Source: Actinomycetota bacterium
Lineage (GTDB): Bacteria; Actinomycetota; Acidimicrobiia; Acidimicrobiales; CADCSY01
DNA length: 5,751 nucleotides
Assembly: GCA_019348335.1 (NCBI GenBank)
Contig: JAHWJR010000089.1
Coordinates: 1,729-7,479, forward strand
Direction of reading: 5' to 3'
The first letter of the stretch is position 1. Each line of letters starts with the position of its first letter. Position numbers and translations under genes: made by a program. The notes under the pieces are model-generated. The model saw only the letters and a list, made by a program, of their open reading frames with translations. It was not told the origin of the DNA and did not search any database. Shown piece after piece: positions 1-5,355 of the stretch.

Positions 1-914
1 AGGAGATCGACCCGGCCGAGGAGGACCGCACCTACCGCCAGAAGTCCTACTGGCGCCGGATGTCGGTGGCCCTGGCCGGCTCCACCATGCACTTCCTGAT
101 GGCCCTCGCCCTAGCCTTCACCGTGCTCAGCGTCGTGGGTACCCCCGACGTCGATTCCGAGCGCTGGAGCGTCGGCGCCGTCGGCGAGGAGACTGCCGCC
201 TCGGCCGCCGGCCTCGAGGTCGGCGACCGGGTCGTGGCCGTCGACGGCCAGCGCTTCGAAAGCTTCCAGGCCCTCTCGGCCTACCTGCGTGAGCACCCCG
301 GCGACCAGGTGACCCTGCTCGTCGATCGGGACGGCCAGGAGCTGCAGCTCCAGACCACCCTCGGCACCAGGACCGACGGCGGCGAGGAGATCGGCTTCCT
401 CGGGGTCGCCGCCGAGTTCCCGAGCCGGCGGGCGGGCCCGGTGACCGGGCTGGTCGACTCGGTGAAGCTCACCGGTCAGACGATGTGGCTCTCGATCGAG
501 GGCCTGGGGGCGTTCTTCTCTCCGGCCGGCGTCTCGGGCTACGTCGACACCCTCACGGGCAGCGCCCCGGCGGCGGCTCCGGGCGAGATCGAGGGCGAGA
601 ACCGGCTGCTCTCGCCGGTGGGCGCGGTGCGCATCGCCAGCGACGCGGCGTCGACCAGCCTCGTCGCCGTGCTGCAGTTCATGTTCGCCATCAACGTGTT
701 CGTCGGGGTGTTCAACCTGCTGCCACTGCTGCCGTTCGACGGCGGCCACGTCGCCATCGCCACCTACGAGCGCATTCGCAGCCGGAAGGGCCGGCGCTAC
801 TTCGCCGACGTGGGCAAGCTGATGCCGCTGACCTACGCGGTGGTGGCGGTGCTGATCCTGGTCGGCCTGACCGCGCTGTACCTCGATCTCGTCGACCCCA
901 TCTCCCTTCGATGA
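1..914 (+). CDS. rip1: Rip1/RseP-like M50 site-2 intramembrane protease, 5' end off window
   Basis: This is the C-terminal 303 codons (in frame from base 3) of a membrane zinc metalloprotease that cuts transmembrane substrates, classically anti-sigma factors, within the membrane. The HExxH zinc site should lie upstream of the window. A membrane segment follows the basic stretch near base 60 (about 66-135). A single PDZ domain (about 160-365) contains AGLEVGDRVVAVDG. The second catalytic-site motif NLLPLLPFDGGH is at 714-749, and its Asp codon (738-740) is the expected third zinc ligand. Hydrophobic segments flank it at about 666-734 and 825-890. One PDZ and the LLPFDGG motif resemble mycobacterial Rip1 more than E. 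coli RseP, which has two PDZ domains. The ATG at 60 is internal: the upstream frame is open and reads like the conserved family stretch before the second membrane segment. In actinobacteria dxr usually lies just upstream. The gene ends in an ATGA overlap with ispG. The substrate cannot be told from sequence. Confidence 0.93.
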   Translation, partial: EIDPAEEDRTYRQKSYWRRMSVALAGSTMHFLMALALAFTVLSVVGTPDVDSERWSVGAVGEETAASAAGLEVGDRVVAVDGQRFESFQALSAYLREHPGDQVTLLVDRDGQELQLQTTLGTRTDGGEEIGFLGVAAEFPSRRAGPVTGLVDSVKLTGQTMWLSIEGLGAFFSPAGVSGYVDTLTGSAPAAAPGEIEGENRLLSPVGAVRIASDAASTSLVAVLQFMFAINVFVGVFNLLPLLPFDGGHVAIATYERIRSRKGRRYFADVGKLMPLTYAVVAVLILVGLTALYLDLVDPISLR

Positions 915-2137
915 GGGCATCGGCGCAACGCCGGCCGACCCGCCAGGTGGTCCTGTCCCACCCCTCACGCCCCGTCGCGGTGGGCGGCGCGGCGCCGATC
1001 AGCGTCCAGTCGATGACCATCACCAAGACGGCCGACCACGAGGCCACGCTCGAGCAGATCTACGCCCTGGCGGGCGCCGGCGCCGACATCGTGCGCTGCA
1101 CGTGCAACGACGAGGCGGCCGCCGAGGGGCTGGCCCGCATCGTCCCCCGGTCACCGGTGCCCATCGTGGCCGACATCCACTTCCAGCACCGCCTCGCCCT
1201 GGCCGCCCTCGAGGCCGGTGTGTCCTGCCTGCGGCTCAACCCGGGCAACATCCGCAAGCCCGAGCACATCAAGACGGTGGCGGCGGCCGCCCGAGATCGC
1301 GGTGTTCCCATCCGCATCGGGGTCAACGCCGGCTCCCTCGACCCCGACATCGAGGCCCGTCTGGGTGTGACCCCCGAGGCGCTGGTGGCCTCGGCCGAGC
1401 GGGAGCTGGCCCACTTCGCCGAGGTCGGGTTCGACGACGTGAAGATCTCGGTGAAGGCGTCCGACGTGCGTCTTATGGTCGAGGCCTACCGGATGCTGGC
1501 CGACACCGTCGACCACCCGCTGCACCTGGGCGTCACCGAGGCCGGGCCACCGCCGGGCGGGCTGGTCAAGGCCACCGCCGGCATCGCCACCCTGTTGATG
1601 GAGGGCATCGGCGACACCATCCGCTACAGCCTCACCGCCGACCCGGTGGAAGAGGCGCGGGCCGGTCGCCAGCTGCTCGAGGCCCTCGGCCTGCGTGAGC
1701 GCACCGGCGTCGACCTCATCGCCTGCCCGAGCTGCGGGCGGGCCGAGATCGACGTGATCAAGGTGGCGGGCGAGGCCATGGCCGCCTTCGCCGAGCGGGA
1801 GCTGCCGGTGCAGGTGGCGGTCATGGGCTGCGTGGTCAACGGCCCGGGGGAGGCCCGCTCCGCCGACCTCGGCATCGCCGCCGGCCGGCGGCGTGGGCAC
1901 CTGTTCATCCGGGGCCAGGTCGTGCGGGTGGTCCCCGAGGACGAGATGGTCGAGGCCCTGGTGGAGGAGGCCGAGAAGCTGGTGGCCGACGGCGTCGAGG
2001 CCCGCCTGGCCGCTGCCGACGCCGGCGCCGCCGCCGAGGCCGAGGCCGACCGGGCGGCCCTGCTGGCCGACCAGGGCGACGACGCCAACGCCAGCGAGGC
2101 CCGTGTCGAGCTGATCCGCAGCCGCACCGCGGGCTGA
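911..2137 (+). CDS. ispG: 4-hydroxy-3-methylbut-2-en-1-yl diphosphate synthase (IspG/GcpE)
   Basis: This cytosolic [4Fe-4S] enzyme of the MEP pathway converts MEcPP to HMBPP using reduced ferredoxin or flavodoxin. The 408-aa product has the N-terminal TIM-barrel signatures SVQSMT (31-36), VADIHF (86-91) and RLNPGN (108-113). The C-terminal cluster domain has ACPSCGR (C272, C275) and MGCVVNGPGE (C307, E314). These match the three Cys and one Glu cluster ligands known in E. coli IspG (C270, C273, C305, E312). The ATG at 911 is chosen because the conserved start of the protein follows it directly and it overlaps the protease stop as ATGA. No clear Shine-Dalgarno precedes it, so translation is probably coupled to the upstream gene. 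An oddity is an Ala/Glu/Asp-rich tail of about 48 residues (361-408) beyond the usual family end. A longer open frame reaching back to 485 overlaps the protease gene and is not family sequence. Confidence 0.98.
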   Translation: MRASAQRRPTRQVVLSHPSRPVAVGGAAPISVQSMTITKTADHEATLEQIYALAGAGADIVRCTCNDEAAAEGLARIVPRSPVPIVADIHFQHRLALAALEAGVSCLRLNPGNIRKPEHIKTVAAAARDRGVPIRIGVNAGSLDPDIEARLGVTPEALVASAERELAHFAEVGFDDVKISVKASDVRLMVEAYRMLADTVDHPLHLGVTEAGPPPGGLVKATAGIATLLMEGIGDTIRYSLTADPVEEARAGRQLLEALGLRERTGVDLIACPSCGRAEIDVIKVAGEAMAAFAERELPVQVAVMGCVVNGPGEARSADLGIAAGRRRGHLFIRGQVVRVVPEDEMVEALVEEAEKLVADGVEARLAAADAGAAAEAEADRAALLADQGDDANASEARVELIRSRTAG

Positions 2138-2144
2138 CCGCCGG

Positions 2145-2176
2145 CCCTCCAACCCTCCAGCCTTCCAGCCCTTCTG
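2145..2176 (+). repeat. Four degenerate 8-bp tandem units after ispG
   Basis: Four consecutive octamers can be read: CCCTCCAA (2145), CCCTCCAG (2153), CCTTCCAG (2161) and CCCTTCTG (2169). The consensus is roughly CCYTCCAG. The last unit runs into the left arm of the palindromic element that follows. The array is noncoding and begins 8 bp after the ispG stop. Its function is unknown; replication slippage is a sufficient origin. Confidence 0.6.
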
Positions 2177-2177
2177 T

Positions 2178-2223
2178 CCCCAGAAACGCGCCCGTTTCGG
2201 CCCCCTTCTGGGGTCAGAACGGG
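2178..2223 (+). repeat. Palindromic direct repeat, copy 1 (left of the nuclease-like gene)
   Basis: This 46-bp element matches 3206-3251 at 42 of 46 positions in the same orientation; the last 23 bp are identical. It can form a stem of 2191-2204 with 2210-2223 around a CTTCT loop: 13 of 14 positions pair, counting two G-T wobbles, with one C-A mismatch. A competing stem pairs TTCTGTCCCCAGAA (2172-2185) with TTCTGGGGTCAGAA (2206-2219), 13 of 14 positions matching. The two stems share the same 3' arm and cannot coexist. No T-tract follows, so it is not a classic intrinsic terminator. It lies just upstream of the probable promoter of the next gene. Confidence 0.85.
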
Positions 2224-2253
2224 GAGAGGCGGTGAGGTGTCACTGCGTTTCCG

Positions 2254-2269
2254 TATCTTTCGTTGTCTG
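2254..2269 (+). promoter_or_regulatory. Probable -10 box and leaderless start of the AbiEi/DUF559-like gene
   Basis: TATCTT at 2254-2259 fits the actinobacterial TANNNT -10 pattern. A GTG follows at 2269 after 9 nt, about where transcription would begin, suggesting a leaderless message. No good -35 (TTGACA-like) hexamer is seen about 17 bp upstream. The arrangement resembles that before proS. Confidence 0.45.
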
Positions 2270-3279
2270 TGGACGGGAAAGTGCTGGAAGCCGAGCTGCG
2301 GGCGCTGGCGGCGCGCCAGCACGGAGTGGTCAGCCGGACCCAGGCCCGGCGGCTGGGAGCGTCCCGTAGGTCGCTGGCCCGGCGGCTCGCCGGGCCGGGC
2401 TGGGAGGCGCCCGCGCCTCAGGTGCTCCGGCTGGTCGGTACGACCGACACCTTCTCGCAACGCTGCCTGGCCGGGGCTCTCGATGTCGGTCCGAGCGCCG
2501 TCGTGTCCCGGACTGCGGCGGCGGCGCTGTGGGGGCTGCCCGGCTTCGTTCCCGGTGACGTCCACGTCACCCGCCCGGTTGCGGCCACCAGCCGGACCAG
2601 CCGCCTCGCCGTCGTCCACGAGTCCCGGTACCTGCCCGAGCACCATCGCACCTTCCGGGAGGCGATCCCGCTGACGACCGTGGCCCGCACCGTCTTCGAC
2701 CTCGCCGGCTGCCTGCATCCGGGAAGGACCGAGCGGGCCATGGAGAACGCGCTCAAGCACCGGTTGGTGGACCTGGAGACGTTGCGCCGGGTCACCATCG
2801 AGCTCCTGGCGCGCGGGCGGGCCGGGAGCACGTTGATGCGGGAGCTGCTGGCCCAGCGGGGAGCGGGGTACATCCCTCCGGCCAGCGGGTTGGAGGCGGA
2901 GTTCCTGGCTCTCCTCGTGGCGGCGCACGTCGAGCTGCCCGAGGGGCAGGTCGACCTGGGTGCCGACGGCTGGATCGGCCGGGTGGACTTCTACTACCGG
3001 CGTCACCGCCTGGTGATCGAGATCGACAGCGACCTCCACCACACGGCGAAGCTCGATGCCGAGTCGGACGCCCGCCGCGACCGGGCCTTGCGCGCTACCG
3101 GCTTCGAGGTGCTGCGGATCACCGAGCATCAGCTACGGGTGCGTCCGGCGCAGGTCGTGGCCGTGGTGCGAGGTGCCCTGTTGCCGCCCCACCCTCCCGA
3201 ACCGACCCCAGGAACGCGCCCGTTCTGTCCCCCTTCTGGGGTCAGAACGGGCGGGGAGGCGGTCGAGGCGGTCCGGTAG
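2269..3279 (+). CDS. AbiEi-like winged-helix / DUF559 (Vsr-like) nuclease-domain protein
   Basis: The 336-aa product belongs to a common actinobacterial family annotated as type IV TA AbiEi-family or DUF559 protein; I know no proven function. Residues about 8-55 form an AbiEi_4-type helix-turn-helix (LRALAARQHGVVSRTQARRL). The middle has the family motif PLTTVARTVFDLAG (about 138-151). The C-terminus (about 210-305) is DUF559, a PD-(D/E)xK fold related to Vsr: VDF with D240, then VIEIDSD with E251, D253 and D255, then HH at 257-258. Candidate catalytic residues D240, E251 and D253 are intact, so nuclease activity is plausible. No AbiEii-like nucleotidyltransferase toxin is adjacent, so an antitoxin role is doubtful. 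GTG 2269 is chosen over TTG 2263 for its spacing to TATCTT (2254-2259). The last 24 residues (313-336) are encoded by palindromic repeat copy 2 and the bases just after it, and look low in conservation. The gene interrupts a run of housekeeping genes and is flanked by direct repeats, suggesting acquisition. Confidence 0.85.
   Translation: MDGKVLEAELRALAARQHGVVSRTQARRLGASRRSLARRLAGPGWEAPAPQVLRLVGTTDTFSQRCLAGALDVGPSAVVSRTAAAALWGLPGFVPGDVHVTRPVAATSRTSRLAVVHESRYLPEHHRTFREAIPLTTVARTVFDLAGCLHPGRTERAMENALKHRLVDLETLRRVTIELLARGRAGSTLMRELLAQRGAGYIPPASGLEAEFLALLVAAHVELPEGQVDLGADGWIGRVDFYYRRHRLVIEIDSDLHHTAKLDAESDARRDRALRATGFEVLRITEHQLRVRPAQVVAVVRGALLPPHPPEPTPGTRPFCPPSGVRTGGEAVEAVR
3206..3251 (+). repeat. 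Palindromic direct repeat, copy 2 (inside the 3' end of the nuclease-like gene)
   Basis: This is the second copy of the 46-bp element at 2178-2223. It forms the stronger hairpin: 3217-3232 pairs with 3238-3253 (15 of 16 positions, one T-T mismatch) around a CTTCT loop. An alternative stem pairs GACCCCAGGA (3204-3213) with TTCTGGGGTC (3234-3243), with one G-T wobble. Three of the four differences from copy 1 (3225, 3226, 3228) lie in the 5' arm of the CTTCT hairpin and the fourth (3212) lies in the alternative arm. The copy is translated as the C-terminal tail of the nuclease-like protein and sits directly before the proS promoter region. No T-tract follows. Confidence 0.85.
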
Positions 3280-3291
3280 CCTCGGCGCCCG
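3277..3291 (+). promoter_or_regulatory. Probable -10 box and leaderless start of proS
   Basis: TAGCCT at 3277-3282 fits TANNNT and is followed after 8 nt by the GTG start of proS. There is no Shine-Dalgarno within normal range; the nearest purine run, GGGGAGG at 3253-3259, ends 31 nt before the start. The first three bases of the hexamer are the TAG stop codon of the upstream gene. No clear -35 is seen. Confidence 0.5.
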
Positions 3292-4703
3292 TGGCCAAGG
3301 CACCGGTGCTCACACCGCAGAACGAGGACTACCCCCGCTGGTACCAGGACGTGGTGGCCAAGGCCGAGCTGGCCGACAACGGCCCCGTGCGGGGGACGAT
3401 GGTCATCCGTCCCTACGCCTACGCCATGTGGGAGCGGATGCAGGCCGAGGTCGACGCGCGCATCAAGGCCACCGGGGCCCGCAACGCCTACTTCCCGCTG
3501 TTCATCCCCGAGAGCTACCTGCGCCGCGAGGCGGAGCACGTCGAGGGGTTCAGCCCCGAGCTCGCCGTGGTGACCCACGGTGGGGGCAAGGAGCTCGACG
3601 AGCCGGTCGTGGTGCGTCCCACCAGCGAGACGGTCATCAACAGCTACTTCGCCAAGTGGGTGCAGAGCTACCGCGACCTTCCGCTGCTCATCAACCAGTG
3701 GGCCAACGTGGTGCGCTGGGAGCTGCGGCCCCGGTTGTTCCTGCGCACCTCGGAGTTCCTGTGGCAGGAGGGCCACACCGCCCACGCCACCGCTGCCGAC
3801 GCCGCCGCCTACGCCGAGCGGATCCTGCGCGACGTCTACGAGGACTTCATGGTGAACGTGCTGGCCATCCCCGTGCTCACCGGGCGCAAGACCGCCCGGG
3901 AGCGCTTCGCCGGCGCCGTCAACACGCTGACCTGCGAGGGGATGATGGGCGACGGCAAGGCGCTGCAGCTCGGTACCAGCCATGAGCTCGGGCAGAACTT
4001 CGCCCGGGCGTTCGACATCACCTTCTCCGACGAGGACGGCGGGCAGTCCCACGTCTGGCAGACCTCGTGGGGGGCGTCGACGCGCATGCTCGGCGGGCTG
4101 ATCATGGCCCACGGTGACGACGCCGGCCTGCGCCTCCCGCCGCAGTTGGCCCCCATCCAGGTCGTGGTGCTGCTGGTGCGGGCCGAGGGCGGGGCGGGGG
4201 AGCGGGCGGCGGGGCTGGTGGCCGAGCTGACGGCCGCAGGAGTGCGGGCCGAGCTCGACGACCGGGTCGACGTCAGCTTCGGGCGGCGCAGCGTGGACTG
4301 GGAGCTCAAGGGTGTTCCCGTGCGGGTCGAGGTCGGGCCGCGCGATCTGGCCAAGGGCTCGGTCACCCTCGTGCGGCGGGACACCGGGGACAAGACCGGC
4401 ATCCCTGCCGGCGAGGTCGCCCCCCGCGTCACCGCCGCCCTGACCGAGGCCCAGGCCGCGCTCCTCGACGGCGCCCGCCGGCGCCAGGAGGAGCGTACGG
4501 TCGACGTCTCCACCGTGGAGGAGGCGACGGAGGCGGCGCGGTCCGGCTTCGCCCGCCTCTCCTGGTCGGCGGTGGGCGAGGAGGGAGAGACTCGCCTGGC
4601 CGAGCAGGGGATCACCGTGCGCTGCCTGCGGCGTGCGGACGGGAGCCTGCCCGTCACCGGCGACGAGGCCGACCTGGTGGCCGTGGTGGGCCGGGCCTAC
4701 TGA
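3291..4703 (+). CDS. proS: Prolyl-tRNA synthetase, archaeal/eukaryal type (ProS type 3)
   Basis: This class II aminoacyl-tRNA synthetase charges tRNA-Pro with proline in the cytosol. The 470-aa product shows motif 1 around YFPLFIPESYL (67-77), the proline-site RPTSET (109-114), motif 2 from RWELRP to LRTSEFLWQEGH (142-162), GTSHELGQNFA (228-238), and motif 3 GGLIMAHGDDAGLRLPP (268-284) with R281. The anticodon-binding domain spans about 287-390, followed by a C-terminal domain ending in Tyr470. Length, absence of the YbaK-like editing insertion between motifs 2 and 3, and the terminal Tyr all mark the archaeal/eukaryal type. Mycobacteria, by contrast, use a bacterial-type enzyme of about 580 aa. 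In related enzymes the C-terminal domain binds zinc through four Cys; here only C445 remains, so the zinc site appears lost. GTG 3291 is the start because the conserved N-terminus (DYPRWYQDVV) follows and a -10 box lies at leaderless distance. Mischarged Ala-tRNA-Pro would need a separate trans-editing protein. Confidence 0.97.
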   Translation: MAKAPVLTPQNEDYPRWYQDVVAKAELADNGPVRGTMVIRPYAYAMWERMQAEVDARIKATGARNAYFPLFIPESYLRREAEHVEGFSPELAVVTHGGGKELDEPVVVRPTSETVINSYFAKWVQSYRDLPLLINQWANVVRWELRPRLFLRTSEFLWQEGHTAHATAADAAAYAERILRDVYEDFMVNVLAIPVLTGRKTARERFAGAVNTLTCEGMMGDGKALQLGTSHELGQNFARAFDITFSDEDGGQSHVWQTSWGASTRMLGGLIMAHGDDAGLRLPPQLAPIQVVVLLVRAEGGAGERAAGLVAELTAAGVRAELDDRVDVSFGRRSVDWELKGVPVRVEVGPRDLAKGSVTLVRRDTGDKTGIPAGEVAPRVTAALTEAQAALLDGARRRQEERTVDVSTVEEATEAARSGFARLSWSAVGEEGETRLAEQGITVRCLRRADGSLPVTGDEADLVAVVGRAY

Positions 4704-4712
4704 ACCTTCGCC

Positions 4713-4737
4713 GGCCTGGGGCGCCGCCCGCCGGGCC
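4713..4737 (+). terminator. GC-rich hairpin after proS, possible terminator without T-tract
   Basis: Bases 4713-4721 can pair with 4728-4737 (one G-T wobble, one bulged G at 4730) around a short CGCCGC loop, starting 9 bp after the proS stop. No T-run follows. Such hairpins are often proposed as terminators in high-GC actinobacteria, but GC-rich DNA also forms them by chance. Confidence 0.35.
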
Positions 4738-4751
4738 ACGAAGAGGTCCCG

Positions 4752-4771
4752 CCTGGCTATACTTGGCCAGG
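4752..4771 (+). promoter_or_regulatory. Promoter for rimP-nusA with -10 box inside an inverted repeat
   Basis: TATACT at 4758-4763 is one base from the TATAAT consensus and stands out in this GC-rich window. Perfect 6-bp inverted arms flank it: CCTGGC (4752-4757) and GCCAGG (4766-4771). No recognisable -35 lies 16-18 bp upstream. Transcription would start near 4770, giving a leader of about 97 nt before rimP. The arms could be a repressor or activator site, which is inference. Confidence 0.6.
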
Positions 4772-4781
4772 TTCTGTTGTC

Positions 4782-4845
4782 CCTGCGGTCCGCGGACCGT
4801 CCCGGCGTGGGCTCTGCCCACGCCTTTGTCTTGTCAGGCCGCAGG
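4782..4845 (+). ncRNA. Structured 5' leader of rimP-nusA (candidate attenuator)
   Basis: Three helices can be read. CCTGCGGTC (4782-4790) can pair with GGCCGCAGG (4837-4845), nine pairs with one G-U, enclosing the rest. A perfect 14-bp palindrome CGGTCCGCGGACCG (4786-4799) would compete with that outer helix. The terminator-like stem 4804-4824 lies between them. Two exclusive folds around a terminator-like hairpin, between promoter and start codon, suggest conditional control. No known riboswitch family was recognised. The call rests on hand-drawn pairing only. Confidence 0.4.
4804..4834 (+). terminator. Intrinsic terminator-like hairpin in the rimP leader
   Basis: GGCGTGGGC (4804-4812) pairs perfectly with GCCCACGCC (4816-4824) around a TCT loop. 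TTTGTCTTGT follows at 4825-4834, with seven T in ten bases. This is the best intrinsic-terminator shape in the window. It lies about 35 nt downstream of the predicted rimP transcription start, so it would act as an attenuator, although it could also end transcripts reading through from proS. Confidence 0.55.
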
Positions 4846-4866
4846 CGCGAAGCGAGGGAGGTGGCG

Positions 4867-5355
4867 ATGGGCACGACCGAGGTGGTGGAGGAGGTGGTGA
4901 CGCCGCTCCTGGAGCCTCGTGGCCTCCGGCTCTACGACGTCGAGCTGGCGGGCGGCACCCTTCGGGTGGTGGTCGAGCGCGAGGGCGGGATCGATCTGGA
5001 GCTGCTCGGGGAGCTGACGCGGGAGGTGTCGGTGGCGCTCGACGCCGCCGACCCGCTGCCCGGCCGCTACACCCTGGAGGTCTCCAGCCCCGGGCTCGAG
5101 CGCACCCTGCGCCGGCCGGACCACTTCGCCGGCGCACTGGGCACGCGCATCCGGGTCAAGACCAAGCCGGGGACCGAGGGCGACCGCCGCGTCGAGGGCG
5201 AGCTCGTCGCCGCCGACGGCGAGCACGTCACCGTGCAGGTCGACGGGGGAACCCGCACGCTGGCCCTTCACGAGATCGAGCGAGCCCGCACCGTGTTCGA
5301 GTGGGGCCCGGCCGCCGCCGGCACGCGCAAAAAAGGGAAGGCAACGACGTCATGA
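4867..5355 (+). CDS. rimP: Ribosome maturation factor RimP
   Basis: RimP binds the nascent 30S subunit in the cytosol and is needed for its efficient maturation. The 162-aa product is of normal family length. The N-terminal alpha/beta domain covers about residues 1-80 and ends in the family signature YTLEVSSPGLERTLRRPDHF (68-87). The C-terminal SH3-like domain covers about 88-145 (GTRIRVKTK; RRVEGELVAADGEHVTV). A short basic tail with RKKGK follows. ATG 4867 is chosen because family homology begins there and AGGGAGGT (4855-4862) provides a strong Shine-Dalgarno. The frame is open back to 4633, but that part overlaps proS and the promoter and leader. A GTG at 4861 is a less likely start. The stop overlaps the nusA start as ATGA, the usual rimP-nusA arrangement, so the two are probably translationally coupled. 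Expression likely depends on the promoter at 4752-4771 and the structured leader. Confidence 0.96.
   Translation: MGTTEVVEEVVTPLLEPRGLRLYDVELAGGTLRVVVEREGGIDLELLGELTREVSVALDAADPLPGRYTLEVSSPGLERTLRRPDHFAGALGTRIRVKTKPGTEGDRRVEGELVAADGEHVTVQVDGGTRTLALHEIERARTVFEWGPAAAGTRKKGKATTS

Noticed and set aside
485..910. Upstream extension of the ispG frame
   Set aside because: It overlaps the protease in another frame, translates to Arg/Gly-rich nonsense, and IspG homology begins right after ATG 911.
2131..2147. Small GGGC/GCCC hairpin at the ispG stop
   Set aside because: It has only four base pairs in very GC-rich DNA, which is expected by chance.
2178..2223. Reading the palindromic element as a Rho-independent terminator of ispG
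   Set aside because: The stems are strong, but no T-tract follows on either strand and the same element recurs inside a coding region.
2237..2674. Alternative + strand frame in the first part of the nuclease-like gene
   Set aside because: It is Arg/Pro/Ser-rich without recognisable motifs, while the other frame gives a coherent AbiEi/DUF559 protein.
1624..3129. Long open frame on the - strand (501 codons) across ispG and the nuclease-like gene
   Set aside because: It is antisense to two clear protein families, spans unrelated genes and the noncoding gap, and has low-complexity Arg/Pro/Ser-rich translation typical of GC-rich shadow frames.
2178..3251. CRISPR array or classical insertion sequence
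   Set aside because: There are only two repeats with a full gene between them, no spacers, no DDE, serine or tyrosine recombinase in the window, and the repeats are direct rather than terminal inverted.
4633..4866. Upstream extension of the rimP frame
   Set aside because: It overlaps the end of proS and contains the promoter, palindrome and terminator-like stem. The strong Shine-Dalgarno and family start support ATG 4867.
3129..4874. Long open frame on the - strand (581 codons) opposite proS
   Set aside because: It is antisense to a complete, well-recognised proS and crosses the rimP promoter and leader. The composition (Gly, His, Ala, Leu-rich) is that of a shadow frame.
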